From NCBI GenBank assembly GCA_934617425.1, contig CAKTUD010000006.1, positions 1 through 64,000 of the forward strand: a stretch of DNA of 64,000 nucleotides. Direction: 5' to 3'. Each line of letters begins with the position of its first letter. Within the stretch, counting starts at the first letter, position 1. The DNA comes from an uncultured Eggerthellaceae bacterium. GTDB lineage: Bacteria > Actinomycetota > Coriobacteriia > Coriobacteriales > Eggerthellaceae. Under the pieces are notes generated by a model. That model did not search any database. It was not told where the DNA came from and was given only the letters and a program-made list of their open reading frames with translations. The translations under genes were made by a program, and so were the position numbers. Of this stretch, positions 15,881-24,704 are shown in pieces.

Positions 15881-17239
15881 ATGAACAACGATTTATTCCA
15901 GCAGGCGAAAGCTGCGGCAGCGGCGAAGGATTACGAGCAGGCGCTCAACCTGTACACTTCTTGCTTGCAGGATACGGAGAATCCGCTTGCTCCGGGCGAG
16001 ACGGGTCTTGTATATCACCAAATCGGCAATTGCCTTACCAAGCTGAAGAACAACTCCGAGGCGATCAAGGCATATACGCAAGCGACTTCCGATACGGCTT
16101 ACGATGCGTGCGGTACGGTGAATTACAACCTGGGAATGTCGTACGCGGCGTTGCACGATTACGATAATGCGGTCAAGCACTTCGAGATTGCAGTGTCCGA
16201 CGCCGATTACGCTACTCCTTATAAGGCCTACATGGGCATGGGCAATGTGCTGATGAAGCAGGGTAAATCCGCCGAGGCTGGCGTGGCCTTCAGAGAGGCC
16301 GCGCTCGATGAAGCCAACGCAGATCCCACCAAGGCCCTTCTTAATCTGGGCGTTTGCTTCATGGCGCTTAATCGTCCGGCCGATGCCGTTGCTTCTTATG
16401 AGAGCGCCATGCAGTTCGATATGCGCCCTGACGTGCGCAACAAGATGTATGCAAGTCTTGGTCAGGCTTACGTGGCTTGCGGTCAGATGCAGCAGGCCGT
16501 GGACGCTTTCGAAAGCGCTATCGCCGACAAAACCTATTATCTTTCGGCTTCTGCAAGCGTGGATTATCAGCGAGCGATTTCGGTGGTGTCGCAGGGGTCG
16601 AGCGACAAGACGCAAGTCTTGGCTCCTGTTGCCGCGGACACATCGGGCATCGACGTTGTGACGGCTGAGCCCCCGACGGGCATGTTCCCCGCGGTCGACA
16701 CGCCCGAGGAGATGTCCGAAGAGGACGCGTATTATTACGCCGACATCTATGGCGACGAGCGGGATCAAAGCCGTGCCGATGAGATGTTCTTCAATTCGTC
16801 CGATGAAGATCTCGAGCAGTGGGCGCGTGGCGTTGCCAAAAAAGACCGCAAGCGTCGCAGTGTCGGTTTGAAGATCCTGGTGGCTATCATCCTGGTCGTT
16901 GTTGTTTTGGCTGGCGCGTGCGTTGCCCTGTATGCAACGGGCTTTGGCTATCCTCAGCAAGAAACCGTTGTTCAGCAGGTTTTCGACAATCCGAGCGGTG
17001 CGTCGGCGAATTTTGCATCGAGCGTGAGTTCCGATGACGTGGTGTCGATGACGGCCCTTATCCCAGCGGGTTCTAAGGCGACCATCGATGGCGTGAACAA
17101 AACGATGAGCACTTCCGCCGCTTATGTGACCCTCACCACGTCGGCAGGCGGCACTATGCAGTACAAAGTGCAGATGGTTCGCAGCGGCATCGGCTGGAAA
17201 GTTTCTGATATAGAGCTCTATTTCCAGAGCAAGAACTAA
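15881..17239 (+). CDS. TPR-repeat protein with a C-terminal membrane segment
   Basis: A 452-residue protein with about six tetratricopeptide repeats in residues 5-215, an acidic linker rich in Glu/Asp (about 260-310), one membrane segment at about 330-352 and an extracellular C-terminal domain of about 95 residues. The TPR part should be cytoplasmic and serve as a docking surface; the outer domain (beginning NPSGASANFASSVSSDDV) is not recognised. AAGGA precedes the ATG by 9 bases. It lies between the cyclophilin gene and ndk. The order of domains recalls the other acidic single-pass proteins of this window. Confidence 0.78.
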   Translation: MNNDLFQQAKAAAAAKDYEQALNLYTSCLQDTENPLAPGETGLVYHQIGNCLTKLKNNSEAIKAYTQATSDTAYDACGTVNYNLGMSYAALHDYDNAVKHFEIAVSDADYATPYKAYMGMGNVLMKQGKSAEAGVAFREAALDEANADPTKALLNLGVCFMALNRPADAVASYESAMQFDMRPDVRNKMYASLGQAYVACGQMQQAVDAFESAIADKTYYLSASASVDYQRAISVVSQGSSDKTQVLAPVAADTSGIDVVTAEPPTGMFPAVDTPEEMSEEDAYYYADIYGDERDQSRADEMFFNSSDEDLEQWARGVAKKDRKRRSVGLKILVAIILVVVVLAGACVALYATGFGYPQQETVVQQVFDNPSGASANFASSVSSDDVVSMTALIPAGSKATIDGVNKTMSTSAAYVTLTTSAGGTMQYKVQMVRSGIGWKVSDIELYFQSKN

Positions 17240-17308
17240 TTTCGATATCGATTTTGGTAATCTGGCGCATTCAGTGCGCTTTGATCGAAAGATGAAAGGA
17301 TATAAACG

Positions 17309-17713
17309 ATGGCAGTTCAGAAGACTTATACCATGATTAAGCCCGACGGCGTGCGCAACGGTCACATTGGCGAGATTGTCAACCGTTTTGAGCGCGCTGG
17401 CCTCGCGATCGAGCGCATGGAGCTTGGCATGGTTACGCTTGACCAAGCCAAGGCGAACTACGCCGAGCACGAAGGCAAGCCGTTCTATGAGGGTCTGATT
17501 TCCTATATCACTTCCGGTCCGGTTGTGAAGATGGTTGTCTCCGGCGAAGGCGCTGTTGCCAAGGTCCGCACCCTCATGGGCGCAACCAATCCGGCGGACG
17601 CTGCTCCTGGCACCATCCGCGGTGATTTCGGTTTGATCATGGACGAGAACGTTATCCATGGATCTGATTCTCCCGAGTCTGCCGAGCGCGAGATCGGCAT
17701 CTTCTTCAATTAG
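17309..17713 (+). CDS. ndk: Nucleoside diphosphate kinase
   Basis: Moves the terminal phosphate of ATP to other nucleoside diphosphates through a phospho-histidine. The 134-residue protein has KPDGVRNGHIG near the start, the ATNPADAAPGTIRGDFG loop, and the catalytic His in NVIHGSDS. AAAGGATATAAACG precedes the ATG. It is a single-gene unit ended by the terminator at 17740. Confidence 0.97.
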   Translation: MAVQKTYTMIKPDGVRNGHIGEIVNRFERAGLAIERMELGMVTLDQAKANYAEHEGKPFYEGLISYITSGPVVKMVVSGEGAVAKVRTLMGATNPADAAPGTIRGDFGLIMDENVIHGSDSPESAEREIGIFFN

Positions 17714-17739
17714 TGTCGCAAGTTGGATTTTGCCGCTAG

Positions 17740-17771
17740 AGCGGAGAGTCGGAAAGGCTCTCCGCTTTTTT
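17740..17771 (+). terminator. Terminator of ndk
   Basis: AGCGGAGAG (17740-17748) pairs exactly with CTCTCCGCT (17758-17766), and six T follow. Confidence 0.88.
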
Positions 17772-17851
17772 GTAGCGCAAGGTGAGATCACGCGGCGATT
17801 GTGCAGTCTGGGTACGCGCTCGCGGGTCTTCGTCAATTTTACGCAGGCTCG

Positions 17852-17922
17852 CATGCCCTCTGCCGCCGAATCGGCGCGGCGACGGAGATTCGGCGCGCTC
17901 TCCGTGTTTTCGGGAGGGCATG
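17852..17922. repeat. Nested inverted repeats before the hydrogenase operon
   Basis: CATGCCCTC (17852-17860) pairs with GAGGGCATG (17914-17922). Inside, CGCCGAATC pairs with GATTCGGCG, and CGGAGA with TCTCCG as an alternative. The element lies 55 bases before the first hydrogenase gene. It may be a leader structure or a regulator site. Confidence 0.55.
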
Positions 17923-17976
17923 ATGTTAAAGTTTCATTAACGCTTTTTTCCAACATCAGACGAGAAAAGGAAAAGC

Positions 17977-19014
17977 ATGCTTTATCGGGTTATCGATGCC
18001 GGCGAGCTGCCTGCGCTAATCGATGCTTTCATGAAGTCGTACGAGGTTATCGCCCCGGTCAAGCGAGGAAAAAGCTACGTGTTCGATTCTATCTCGAACC
18101 CGTACGAGGCAGTGCTTGACTATCCGAACACCGAGGTTTCGCCCAAAAAGTATCTGCTGCCGCCAAAGGAAACACTGATTGAATTCGACGCCGAGACTAA
18201 CATGGTGCGAGACTACACCGAGACAATCGCGCCGCGCGTGATTTTCGGGGTCCATGCTTGCGATATCTCGGCAATCAATCGTCTCGATTTGGTGTTTCGC
18301 GATGGCGAATATCCTGACCCGTATTATTGCGCCCGCCGTGCATCGACCATGATAGTGGGAATAAGCTGCGTTCCCACCGAAACTTGCTTCTGCAATCTGT
18401 GGGGAACCGACGAAGTGCAGTTCGGTTACGACTTGTTCCTTCAGCGTATAAACGATCGCTATCTGGTGAGCATCTCGAGTGTCGAGGCGGCAAATATCCT
18501 CGAAGCTGCTTGCAATCCGCGTGAGGCGACCGACGAAGATCGCATCCAATTCCGTCATGCTACGCGCGCACGTCAGAAGGCCTTCAATCCTGATATCCCG
18601 AAGATTCAAGACGTCGCCATGCTTATGGACGCTTTTCATTCGGATCCGTTTTGGGATGAGATCGGGGGTCGCTGTCTTTCGTGTACGGCGTGTTCGGCAG
18701 TGTGCCCGACGTGTTTTTGCTTCGATATAACCGACGAGCTCGAGCCCAACGGCAAGGAAGGGCAGCGCGTGCGTACATGGGACGCGTGCACCAATCCCGA
18801 TTTCGCTAAAGTCACCGGCGGCTACAATTTCCGCCCGAGCGGTCGCGAGCGCGTGCGCCATCGTATGTATCACAAATTGAACGGTTTTTACGTTACCCAT
18901 GACCGTATGCTTTGCGTGGGATGCGGCCGTTGCGTCAAAGCGTGCAAGGCGAACATCAACCCCATCGAGGTTTTGAAGTTCTTCGAGCGGAAGGGGGCGG
19001 ATGATGCCGAATAG
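17977..19014 (+). CDS. Sulfhydrogenase subunit beta-like iron-sulfur protein (HydB/AsrA family)
   Basis: An electron-transfer subunit of a soluble group 3b-type [NiFe]-hydrogenase. The 345-residue protein belongs to the AsrA/HydB family and has two ferredoxin-like cluster motifs near the C-terminus: CLSCTACSAVCPTC (about residues 229-242) and CVGCGRCVKAC (about 313-323), enough for two 4Fe-4S clusters. AAAAGGA precedes the ATG. It is the first of four genes in the order beta, gamma, delta, alpha, the same order as in Pyrococcus sulfhydrogenase. Its role is to pass electrons between the flavin subunit and the hydrogenase core. Confidence 0.88.
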   Translation: MLYRVIDAGELPALIDAFMKSYEVIAPVKRGKSYVFDSISNPYEAVLDYPNTEVSPKKYLLPPKETLIEFDAETNMVRDYTETIAPRVIFGVHACDISAINRLDLVFRDGEYPDPYYCARRASTMIVGISCVPTETCFCNLWGTDEVQFGYDLFLQRINDRYLVSISSVEAANILEAACNPREATDEDRIQFRHATRARQKAFNPDIPKIQDVAMLMDAFHSDPFWDEIGGRCLSCTACSAVCPTCFCFDITDELEPNGKEGQRVRTWDACTNPDFAKVTGGYNFRPSGRERVRHRMYHKLNGFYVTHDRMLCVGCGRCVKACKANINPIEVLKFFERKGADDAE

Positions 19015-19954
19015 CTATCGCAACACCCAGGCCGGCGCCCGTGCGAAAAGCGTAGGCGCTTGCGGGGAGATTTCCGTGCAGGCGCTGCGTGAAGCGCCTG
19101 CAATCCTTACGGGCGAGGAGATGATGGCTCAAAACGCTTATCGTCCTTGGCCTGCGCGCATCACTTCTATCACCGAGCTTACGGAAAACGAGAAGCTTTT
19201 CGAGCTGCGTCTTATTGACGAGCGCGTGCGCGCGGCGTTCCATCAGATGCCCGGACAGTTTGTCGAGCTGTCGGTATTCGGCGTGGGCGAGTGCCCTATC
19301 TCCATTACGAGTTCGCCAACCAAGCAAGGTTTTGTCGAGTTGTGCATTCGGCGTGCGGGCGCGGTTACTCAAAAGCTGCATTCTATGCAATGCGGCGATA
19401 TCGTTGGCCTGCGCGGGCCGTTTGGCCGGGGTTTCCCGATTGATGAGATACGCGGTCACGACATCTTAATCGTTGCAGGCGGCTTGGGCATAGCGCCTGT
19501 TAGGTCGCTTATCAATTATATCCACGACGAACGTGCCGACTTCGGCAAGGTCACCATCGTTTACGGAAGCCGCACGCCGCAAGACATCATGTTTCGTGAT
19601 CAGTTCGAGATGTGGCGCCATCGCACCGATTTTGATTTACGCTTAACGGTCGATCACGGTGACGAGACATGGGATGGTCCCGTAGGCGTGGTGACCGAGC
19701 CTATGAAATCGCTTGAAATCGACGCCGACAACACCTTTGGCGCTGTATGCGGACCGCCGGTGATGTACAAGTTCGTCATCGAGGAGATGCGTCGCTTGGG
19801 TATTGGCTACGACCGGATTTATTTGGATTTCGAGCGTCGCATGAAGTGCGGCATGGGCAAGTGCGGCCATTGTCAGATCGGTCATCAGTACGCTTGCATC
19901 GATGGTCCTGTTTTCAATTATTGGGAAGCGAAAAACATCCAGGGGTCGATTTAA
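19001..19954 (+). CDS. Sulfhydrogenase subunit gamma-like FAD/NAD(P)H oxidoreductase (HydG/AsrB family)
   Basis: The diaphorase subunit that joins the hydrogenase to NAD(P)H. The 317-residue protein has an FAD-binding barrel (PGQFVELSVFG, ISITSSP), the pyridine nucleotide fold (DILIVAGGLGIAPVRSL, VCGPPVMYKF) and a 2Fe-2S-type cysteine cluster near the end (CGMGKCGHCQIG plus a later Cys). It overlaps the upstream gene by 14 bases. ATGs at 19001 and 19004 both follow AAGGGGG; an ATG at 19121 (start MMAQNAYRPWPARI) would match the usual family length better but has a GAGGAG directly against it, so the N-terminal 40 residues are uncertain. Confidence 0.87.
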   Translation: MMPNSYRNTQAGARAKSVGACGEISVQALREAPAILTGEEMMAQNAYRPWPARITSITELTENEKLFELRLIDERVRAAFHQMPGQFVELSVFGVGECPISITSSPTKQGFVELCIRRAGAVTQKLHSMQCGDIVGLRGPFGRGFPIDEIRGHDILIVAGGLGIAPVRSLINYIHDERADFGKVTIVYGSRTPQDIMFRDQFEMWRHRTDFDLRLTVDHGDETWDGPVGVVTEPMKSLEIDADNTFGAVCGPPVMYKFVIEEMRRLGIGYDRIYLDFERRMKCGMGKCGHCQIGHQYACIDGPVFNYWEAKNIQGSI

Positions 19955-20722
19955 ATGGGCGACATGTGCATAGCCGGCGAGGTTCAGGCGTTGCCGCGCG
20001 TGGTGGTCGTCGGTTTGGCAAGTTGCTTTGGCTGCCAGCTGCAGATAACCAACGCCGAGGCTCATCTTGTGGAGGTGCTTGGCCAGATCGACCTGCGTTA
20101 TTGGCAGCTCGCCTCATCTGCTCCCATGCCGCAGGATTTCGACGTGGCCATCATCGAGGGCGCTGTTTCCACTAAGGAGGCACGGGATGCGGTGTTCGCA
20201 TTGCGCAAGCGCGCATCGAAGGTGATAGCTGTCGGGTCGTGCGCGACCACGGCGGGTATTCCCGGCATGATCCAAGATGATTTGCAACAGCGTGTCGACG
20301 AAGTGTATGGGACGGCGCCGAGCGCGTGCGGCGAGATGATCGCACCACGTCCGGTGAGCGATTTCGTGGAGGTTGATTACGAGGTTCGCTGCTGCCCAAT
20401 AGATTCGTATAACTTCATCGACATTTTGCAACGGGCGCTGTACGGTTCGAACAAAACCCTTCCTTTCCGCACGATGTGCGGCGAGTGCAAGCGCAATGAA
20501 ACCGAATGCTTCTACGCGAAAGGCGAATTGTGCTTGGGTTTGGTTACGCGGGCCGACTGCGGTGCGCGCTGCGTTGGGTTGGGCCGTCCATGCTTTGGTT
20601 GCGGCGGGCTTTCGCCCGATGCGAATCTCGAATCGGCGCGTGAGGTATGCCGGCAAAACGGCGTCAGCGTCGATCGCTTTGATGAGGCGTTGCAGATGTT
20701 CAATCAGGTGGCAAGGGGGTAG
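19955..20722 (+). CDS. [NiFe]-hydrogenase small subunit, sulfhydrogenase delta-like
   Basis: The 255-residue small subunit carries the iron-sulfur relay to the Ni-Fe site. Cysteines that fit the clusters are CFGCQ (proximal, near residue 25), GSCATTAGIPG, CCPIDSYNF and a run of C-terminal cysteines from CKRNETEC to CFGCGG. It has no Tat signal and no membrane tail, unlike the other small subunit in this window, so it is cytoplasmic. The ATG follows the upstream stop codon directly and the large subunit gene begins 3 bases after its stop, so the operon is translationally coupled. Confidence 0.9.
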   Translation: MGDMCIAGEVQALPRVVVVGLASCFGCQLQITNAEAHLVEVLGQIDLRYWQLASSAPMPQDFDVAIIEGAVSTKEARDAVFALRKRASKVIAVGSCATTAGIPGMIQDDLQQRVDEVYGTAPSACGEMIAPRPVSDFVEVDYEVRCCPIDSYNFIDILQRALYGSNKTLPFRTMCGECKRNETECFYAKGELCLGLVTRADCGARCVGLGRPCFGCGGLSPDANLESAREVCRQNGVSVDRFDEALQMFNQVARG

Positions 20723-20724
20723 AC

Positions 20725-22014
20725 ATGACGAGAGCCGCCATCAAGGTCGACCACCTTGCGCGCGTCGAGGGACATGGGAACATCCATGTGGTTATCGACG
20801 GCGGGCGGGTGCAAACCGTCGAGATGAACGTCGTCGAGCCTGCGCGCTTGTTTGAGAGCATGGTGCGCAATCGCAGCTTCATCGAGGTTTCCTACATAGC
20901 ATCGCGCATTTGCGGCATATGCTCGGCGAGCCATGTGGTGGCCGATCTGTCCGCCATCGAGCGGATTTTCGGAGTGCAAGTGAGTGATCGTACCAGCGCG
21001 TTGCGCGAGCTTTTGGTTTACGGTTCGTATCTGCAGAATCATGCTACGCATTTGTTTATGCTGGCTGCGCCCGATTTTTTGAAACGGGATAGCATCTTTC
21101 CGCTGGCGGAGGCCGAACCGCGCCTTTTCGAGCAGGCGTTGGGTCTTAAGGCTTTGGGCAATGAACTGTGCAGCAAGGTGGGCGGACGTTCCATCCATCC
21201 GATCACGGCTGTCGTGGGCGGCTTTACGCACGAGATCTCGCGTGACGAGTATCTCCGTTTGGCTGAGAAGCTCGAGGCTGCCTTGCCTTTTGCGCTCGAA
21301 GCAGTTGACCTATTCAATGGGTTTCGCGTTCCCGATATCGAGACGGCGGGAGATTTCCTTGCCATGTGCTCGACGGGTGAATATGCGGTGCAGGGCTCGC
21401 GCATGGCGCGTTTTGTCCATGCAGGGGATTCCTTCGATGTCGATGATGTGGATGCTCATATCGAGGAATACGCGGTCGATCATTCGGCGGCCCTTTTTGC
21501 TCGCGCGAAGAAAAGCGGTTCAACCTATATGACGGCATCGCTTGCGCGCATCAACGCATCGTGGGACCACCTGTGCAAAACGGCGAAGGTTGCCGCTGCA
21601 AAGGCCGGGCTGCGCCCACCTGAGCTCAACCCTCTGCGCAACAATGTTGCCCAGGCGGTGGAACTAGTAGACGCTCTCGAGCGCTGTGCAGTGCTGTGTC
21701 GTAGGCTTGCTGCCGACGAATTCGAAGGTTCAAGCTCTCCCGTGGCTTTCACGCTTTGCTCTGGCAGGGGGGTTGGTTTCACCGAAGCGCCGCGTGGCGC
21801 GCTTTTCCATGAGCTCGAACTCGATGGTGAGGGGCGGGTGCTCCACGCCTCGATAATCACGCCGACCGCGCAAAACGTGGCTAATCTCGAGGCTGATATG
21901 CGCGTTTTGGCCGAGAGCATGCTTGAGATCGGCGCGGGAGCCGATGAGATTCGCGCCGAGATAGAAAAGCTTGTGCGTGCTTATGATCCGTGCTTCAGCT
22001 GCAGCGTGCACTGA
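20725..22014 (+). CDS. [NiFe]-hydrogenase large subunit, group 3b-like, without C-terminal tail
   Basis: The catalytic subunit, which oxidises or makes H2 at a Ni-Fe(CN)2CO centre. The 429-residue protein has the N-terminal ligand motif RICGICSASH (about residues 61-70) and the C-terminal motif DPCFSCSVH, which gives all four cysteine ligands. The stop codon follows the histidine directly. Most [NiFe] large subunits, including relatives in archaea, carry a short tail after this histidine that a nickel-dependent protease removes after metal insertion; none is encoded here. AAGGGGG lies 6 bases before the ATG. Last gene of the four-gene operon. Confidence 0.92.
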   Translation: MTRAAIKVDHLARVEGHGNIHVVIDGGRVQTVEMNVVEPARLFESMVRNRSFIEVSYIASRICGICSASHVVADLSAIERIFGVQVSDRTSALRELLVYGSYLQNHATHLFMLAAPDFLKRDSIFPLAEAEPRLFEQALGLKALGNELCSKVGGRSIHPITAVVGGFTHEISRDEYLRLAEKLEAALPFALEAVDLFNGFRVPDIETAGDFLAMCSTGEYAVQGSRMARFVHAGDSFDVDDVDAHIEEYAVDHSAALFARAKKSGSTYMTASLARINASWDHLCKTAKVAAAKAGLRPPELNPLRNNVAQAVELVDALERCAVLCRRLAADEFEGSSSPVAFTLCSGRGVGFTEAPRGALFHELELDGEGRVLHASIITPTAQNVANLEADMRVLAESMLEIGAGADEIRAEIEKLVRAYDPCFSCSVH

Positions 22015-22060
22015 TTTCGCTGTTTTTCAAATCGCGCGCTGAATTGTGAATGCTGTTGGA

Positions 22061-22090
22061 GGGTGCCCGCTTTGCGGGCACCCGTATATT
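22061..22090 (+). terminator. Terminator after the soluble hydrogenase operon
   Basis: GGGTGCCCGC (22061-22070) pairs exactly with GCGGGCACCC (22074-22083) around a TTT loop. The following GTATATTTG is only moderately T-rich. Confidence 0.72.
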
Positions 22091-22096
22091 TGCGTG

Positions 22097-22105
22097 TGCT
22101 AAAAT
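22097..22105 (+). promoter_or_regulatory. Possible extended -10 promoter of mreB
   Basis: TGCTAAAAT (22097-22105) fits an extended -10 element. No good -35 is seen because the terminator hairpin occupies that position. The leader would be about 65 bases. Confidence 0.4.
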
Positions 22106-22177
22106 TCCTTGTAATTGCACTACTAGGTTTTGCGACCTAAAACGAAATCAAAACGAGATTCAAGGGGTTAAAACCGC

Positions 22178-23233
22178 ATGTCCTTTCTAGATCGATTTAT
22201 GGACTCTTTCGGCGGGATGTCGACGGACATGGCTATCGACCTTGGAACCGCGAATACGTTGATTGCGATTGCCGGCGAAGGCATCGTCATCAACGAACCC
22301 TCTGTCGTCGCCATTGAAAAAAGCACTCATCGTGTTTTGGCTGTCGGCCACGAAGCCAAGAACATGATTAATCATACGCCCGACGCCTTTTCTGCTGAAC
22401 ATCCGCTCAAGGATGGCGTCGTTGCTGATTACGATGTTACCGAGGCTATGATCTCGGCTTTTATCAATAAAGCCGCACCGCGCAAGTATCCCTGGCAAGC
22501 AAAGCCGCGCATTGTCATTTGCATTCCCTGCGGCGCCACTTCTGTTGAGAAGCGCGCTGTCTTCGAGGCGGCTATCCAAGCTGGCGCACGTCAAGCTTAT
22601 CTTATCGAGGAGCCTATGGCGGCTGCCATGGGTGCCGATTTGCCTGTTACCGAGCCTACGGGCTCGATGGTCGTCGATATCGGTGGCGGCACCACCGAGG
22701 TTGCCGTTATCTCACTTGGCGGCATCGTGACTTCTTCGTCGTTGCGTTTGGCGGGCAATCGCATGGACGAGGCGATTTCGATGCACCTGCGTGATTTGCT
22801 GGGCATCAAGATCGGCGAGCGCACGGCCGAGGTCATAAAGATCAAGATCGGCTCGATCCTGCCATTTGAAGACGGACGCGAGCGCGATATGATCATTTCC
22901 GGCCAAGATGTCATCACCGAGCAGCCTAAAGAAGTCACCATTCAATCCGAGGATGTCAGGCAGGCGCTTATCGAGCCCTGCTCTGAGATGGTTTTGAACA
23001 TCAAGGAGACCTTCAAGAAGACCAACCCCGATCTTGCAAGCGATATCATTCAAAACGGTATCTTGCTTACGGGTGGCGGCGGCTTGCTTTCGGGCCTTGA
23101 TCGTTTTCTCACCAATGAGCTCGAGATTCCCGTTTGGGTTTCCGAGACGGCGCTTACCAACGTCGTTACCGGATGCATGAAGGTTCTCGAGACGCCGACG
23201 GCGCTGCGCCAGACGCTTATGAGGACGAAGTAG
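22178..23233 (+). CDS. mreB: Rod shape-determining protein MreB
   Basis: Bacterial actin that forms membrane filaments and directs lateral wall synthesis. The 351-residue protein has the actin fold signatures: IDLGTANTLI near residue 21, the second phosphate loop VDIGGGTTEVAVISLGG, and ILLTGGGGLLSGLD. AGGGG lies 12 bases before the ATG. First gene of mreB-mreC-mreD-mrdA-rodA, a complete elongasome operon that indicates a rod-shaped cell. Confidence 0.96.
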   Translation: MSFLDRFMDSFGGMSTDMAIDLGTANTLIAIAGEGIVINEPSVVAIEKSTHRVLAVGHEAKNMINHTPDAFSAEHPLKDGVVADYDVTEAMISAFINKAAPRKYPWQAKPRIVICIPCGATSVEKRAVFEAAIQAGARQAYLIEEPMAAAMGADLPVTEPTGSMVVDIGGGTTEVAVISLGGIVTSSSLRLAGNRMDEAISMHLRDLLGIKIGERTAEVIKIKIGSILPFEDGRERDMIISGQDVITEQPKEVTIQSEDVRQALIEPCSEMVLNIKETFKKTNPDLASDIIQNGILLTGGGGLLSGLDRFLTNELEIPVWVSETALTNVVTGCMKVLETPTALRQTLMRTK

Positions 23234-23242
23234 CCGCGTCGC

Positions 23243-24094
23243 ATGGCTTTGAATTTTCAACAGGGTGAGACTGCGGTGCCGCGCCGTATTCTCTTGGTTG
23301 CGCTTCTCGTGCTTTCTTTGGTGCTGACCACCGTCTACACGCGTGAGGGCGAAAACGGTCCGCTGCATGCCGTTCAAGGCTTTTTCGGTACGGTTTCGGC
23401 GCCTATGCGCGGTATGGGTGCGCATGTGGGCTCGTCGGTCGAGTCGGTGAGCGATTCGGTTGCCGACGCCACGGCTGATGCCTCGACGCTTACGCAGCTG
23501 CGCGAGCAGAACCAGCAGCTTCGCAAGCTTCTGGCTGATGCCGATGAATACAAAAACGAGGTCGAGAGGCTTCAGGGTTTGCTCGACATCAAGGAGAAAA
23601 CGGGCGTCTCGGGTGTTACCGCCCAGGTTGTGGGCAAAAGCCTCGATGCTTGGAATCAATCGGTGACCATCGATAAGGGAAGCGCCGACGGCATCGCTTC
23701 GGGGATGTCGGTTATGGGCTCTTCGGGGGTTGTCGGGCAGGTCTCCCGCACAGCCGAGCATACTTCTACTGTGCGCTTGCTTACCGACCCCAACTCCGGC
23801 GCCGCTGTGATGATTCAGTCGGGGCGCGCGAACGGCATCGTGCGCGGATCGCTCGAGGGGCTTCTTTATTTGGAGGATGTTCCCGAGGATTCTATCCCCG
23901 TTGTAGGAGACGTTGTCGTCACTTCGGGGCTTGGCGGAAGCTATTCTTCTGGGCTTATCGTGGGCACGGTGGTGAGCGTCGAGAAGACTACAGCGAACGC
24001 CACGGGGCGTATCGTGGTAAGCATGAACGATGATGTTTCGCAGCTTGAGGACGTCATTGTGATCACGTCCTCCGACGAAGGCTCTGATTCGTAG
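23243..24094 (+). CDS. mreC: Rod shape-determining protein MreC
   Basis: Links MreB to the wall enzymes and activates PBP2-RodA from outside the membrane. The 283-residue protein has a short cytoplasmic start, one membrane segment (about 12-32), a coiled coil at about 78-115 (QLREQNQQLRKLLADADEYK...) and the extracellular double beta-barrel domain with GMSVMGSSGVVGQV. The start follows mreB by 9 bases without a clear ribosome site, which suggests coupling. Confidence 0.94.
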   Translation: MALNFQQGETAVPRRILLVALLVLSLVLTTVYTREGENGPLHAVQGFFGTVSAPMRGMGAHVGSSVESVSDSVADATADASTLTQLREQNQQLRKLLADADEYKNEVERLQGLLDIKEKTGVSGVTAQVVGKSLDAWNQSVTIDKGSADGIASGMSVMGSSGVVGQVSRTAEHTSTVRLLTDPNSGAAVMIQSGRANGIVRGSLEGLLYLEDVPEDSIPVVGDVVVTSGLGGSYSSGLIVGTVVSVEKTTANATGRIVVSMNDDVSQLEDVIVITSSDEGSDS

Positions 24095-24167
24095 TGGGGG
24101 TCATGACGCTGGATTGCAAGGCTTGGATTAGGCCGCGCGTTTGCCTTGAAGAGGGAGGGGAAGCAAG

Positions 24168-24695
24168 ATGATGGATTCGCACGAAACCGTGGCGCTTGTC
24201 GTTGCGGGCGTTGCCGCTTTCGCCCTTCAGCTGATCTCGGCGCCCTATATCTGCATTGGGCCGGCGATGCCGAATTTCATCGTGGTCTTCGTCTTTCTCT
24301 GTGTCGTTACGCGTGCGCAGATATTTGGCTGCGTTGCGCCTTTTGTGCTGGGACTTGTCTACGATTTCCTTTCGGGCAATCCGGTGGGTGCCATGGCCTT
24401 CTCGCTGACCTTGTTTTCTTTTATCGGGGCGCGTGTTTATTCCGCCATGGAAAACGACACGTTGTTCATGCCCCTTGCGGTTATGGGGGCGGGCATTTTG
24501 CTTACCGAAACCGCATACGGCTTGTTCTTGTTGGCTACGGGATACAACGCGGGCTTTTTCGAGGCGTTCGCATTGCGGGCATTGCCTTGCGCTGTTTACG
24601 ATTGCGTCGTGGCGTTTCTTCTCTATCCCTTGGCGGTGCGGCTTTTCGCGCCAAGCGGTCCCACATCGCCTATCGTCGCCAGTCAGCTTCGCTAG
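24168..24695 (+). CDS. mreD: Rod shape-determining protein MreD
   Basis: A 175-residue membrane protein with five predicted hydrophobic segments, the normal form of MreD, which works in the elongasome together with MreC. The ATG is preceded by GGGAGGGGAAGCAAG. Assignment rests on its place between mreC and mrdA together with size and hydrophobicity; the sequence itself is poorly conserved. Confidence 0.88.
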   Translation: MMDSHETVALVVAGVAAFALQLISAPYICIGPAMPNFIVVFVFLCVVTRAQIFGCVAPFVLGLVYDFLSGNPVGAMAFSLTLFSFIGARVYSAMENDTLFMPLAVMGAGILLTETAYGLFLLATGYNAGFFEAFALRALPCAVYDCVVAFLLYPLAVRLFAPSGPTSPIVASQLR

Positions 24696-24704
24696 GGAGG
24701 GACC

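Noticed and set aside
15893..17956. A 687-codon open frame on the minus strand
   Set aside because: It is opposite the TPR gene and ndk and crosses the ndk terminator; no family resemblance and no ribosome site.
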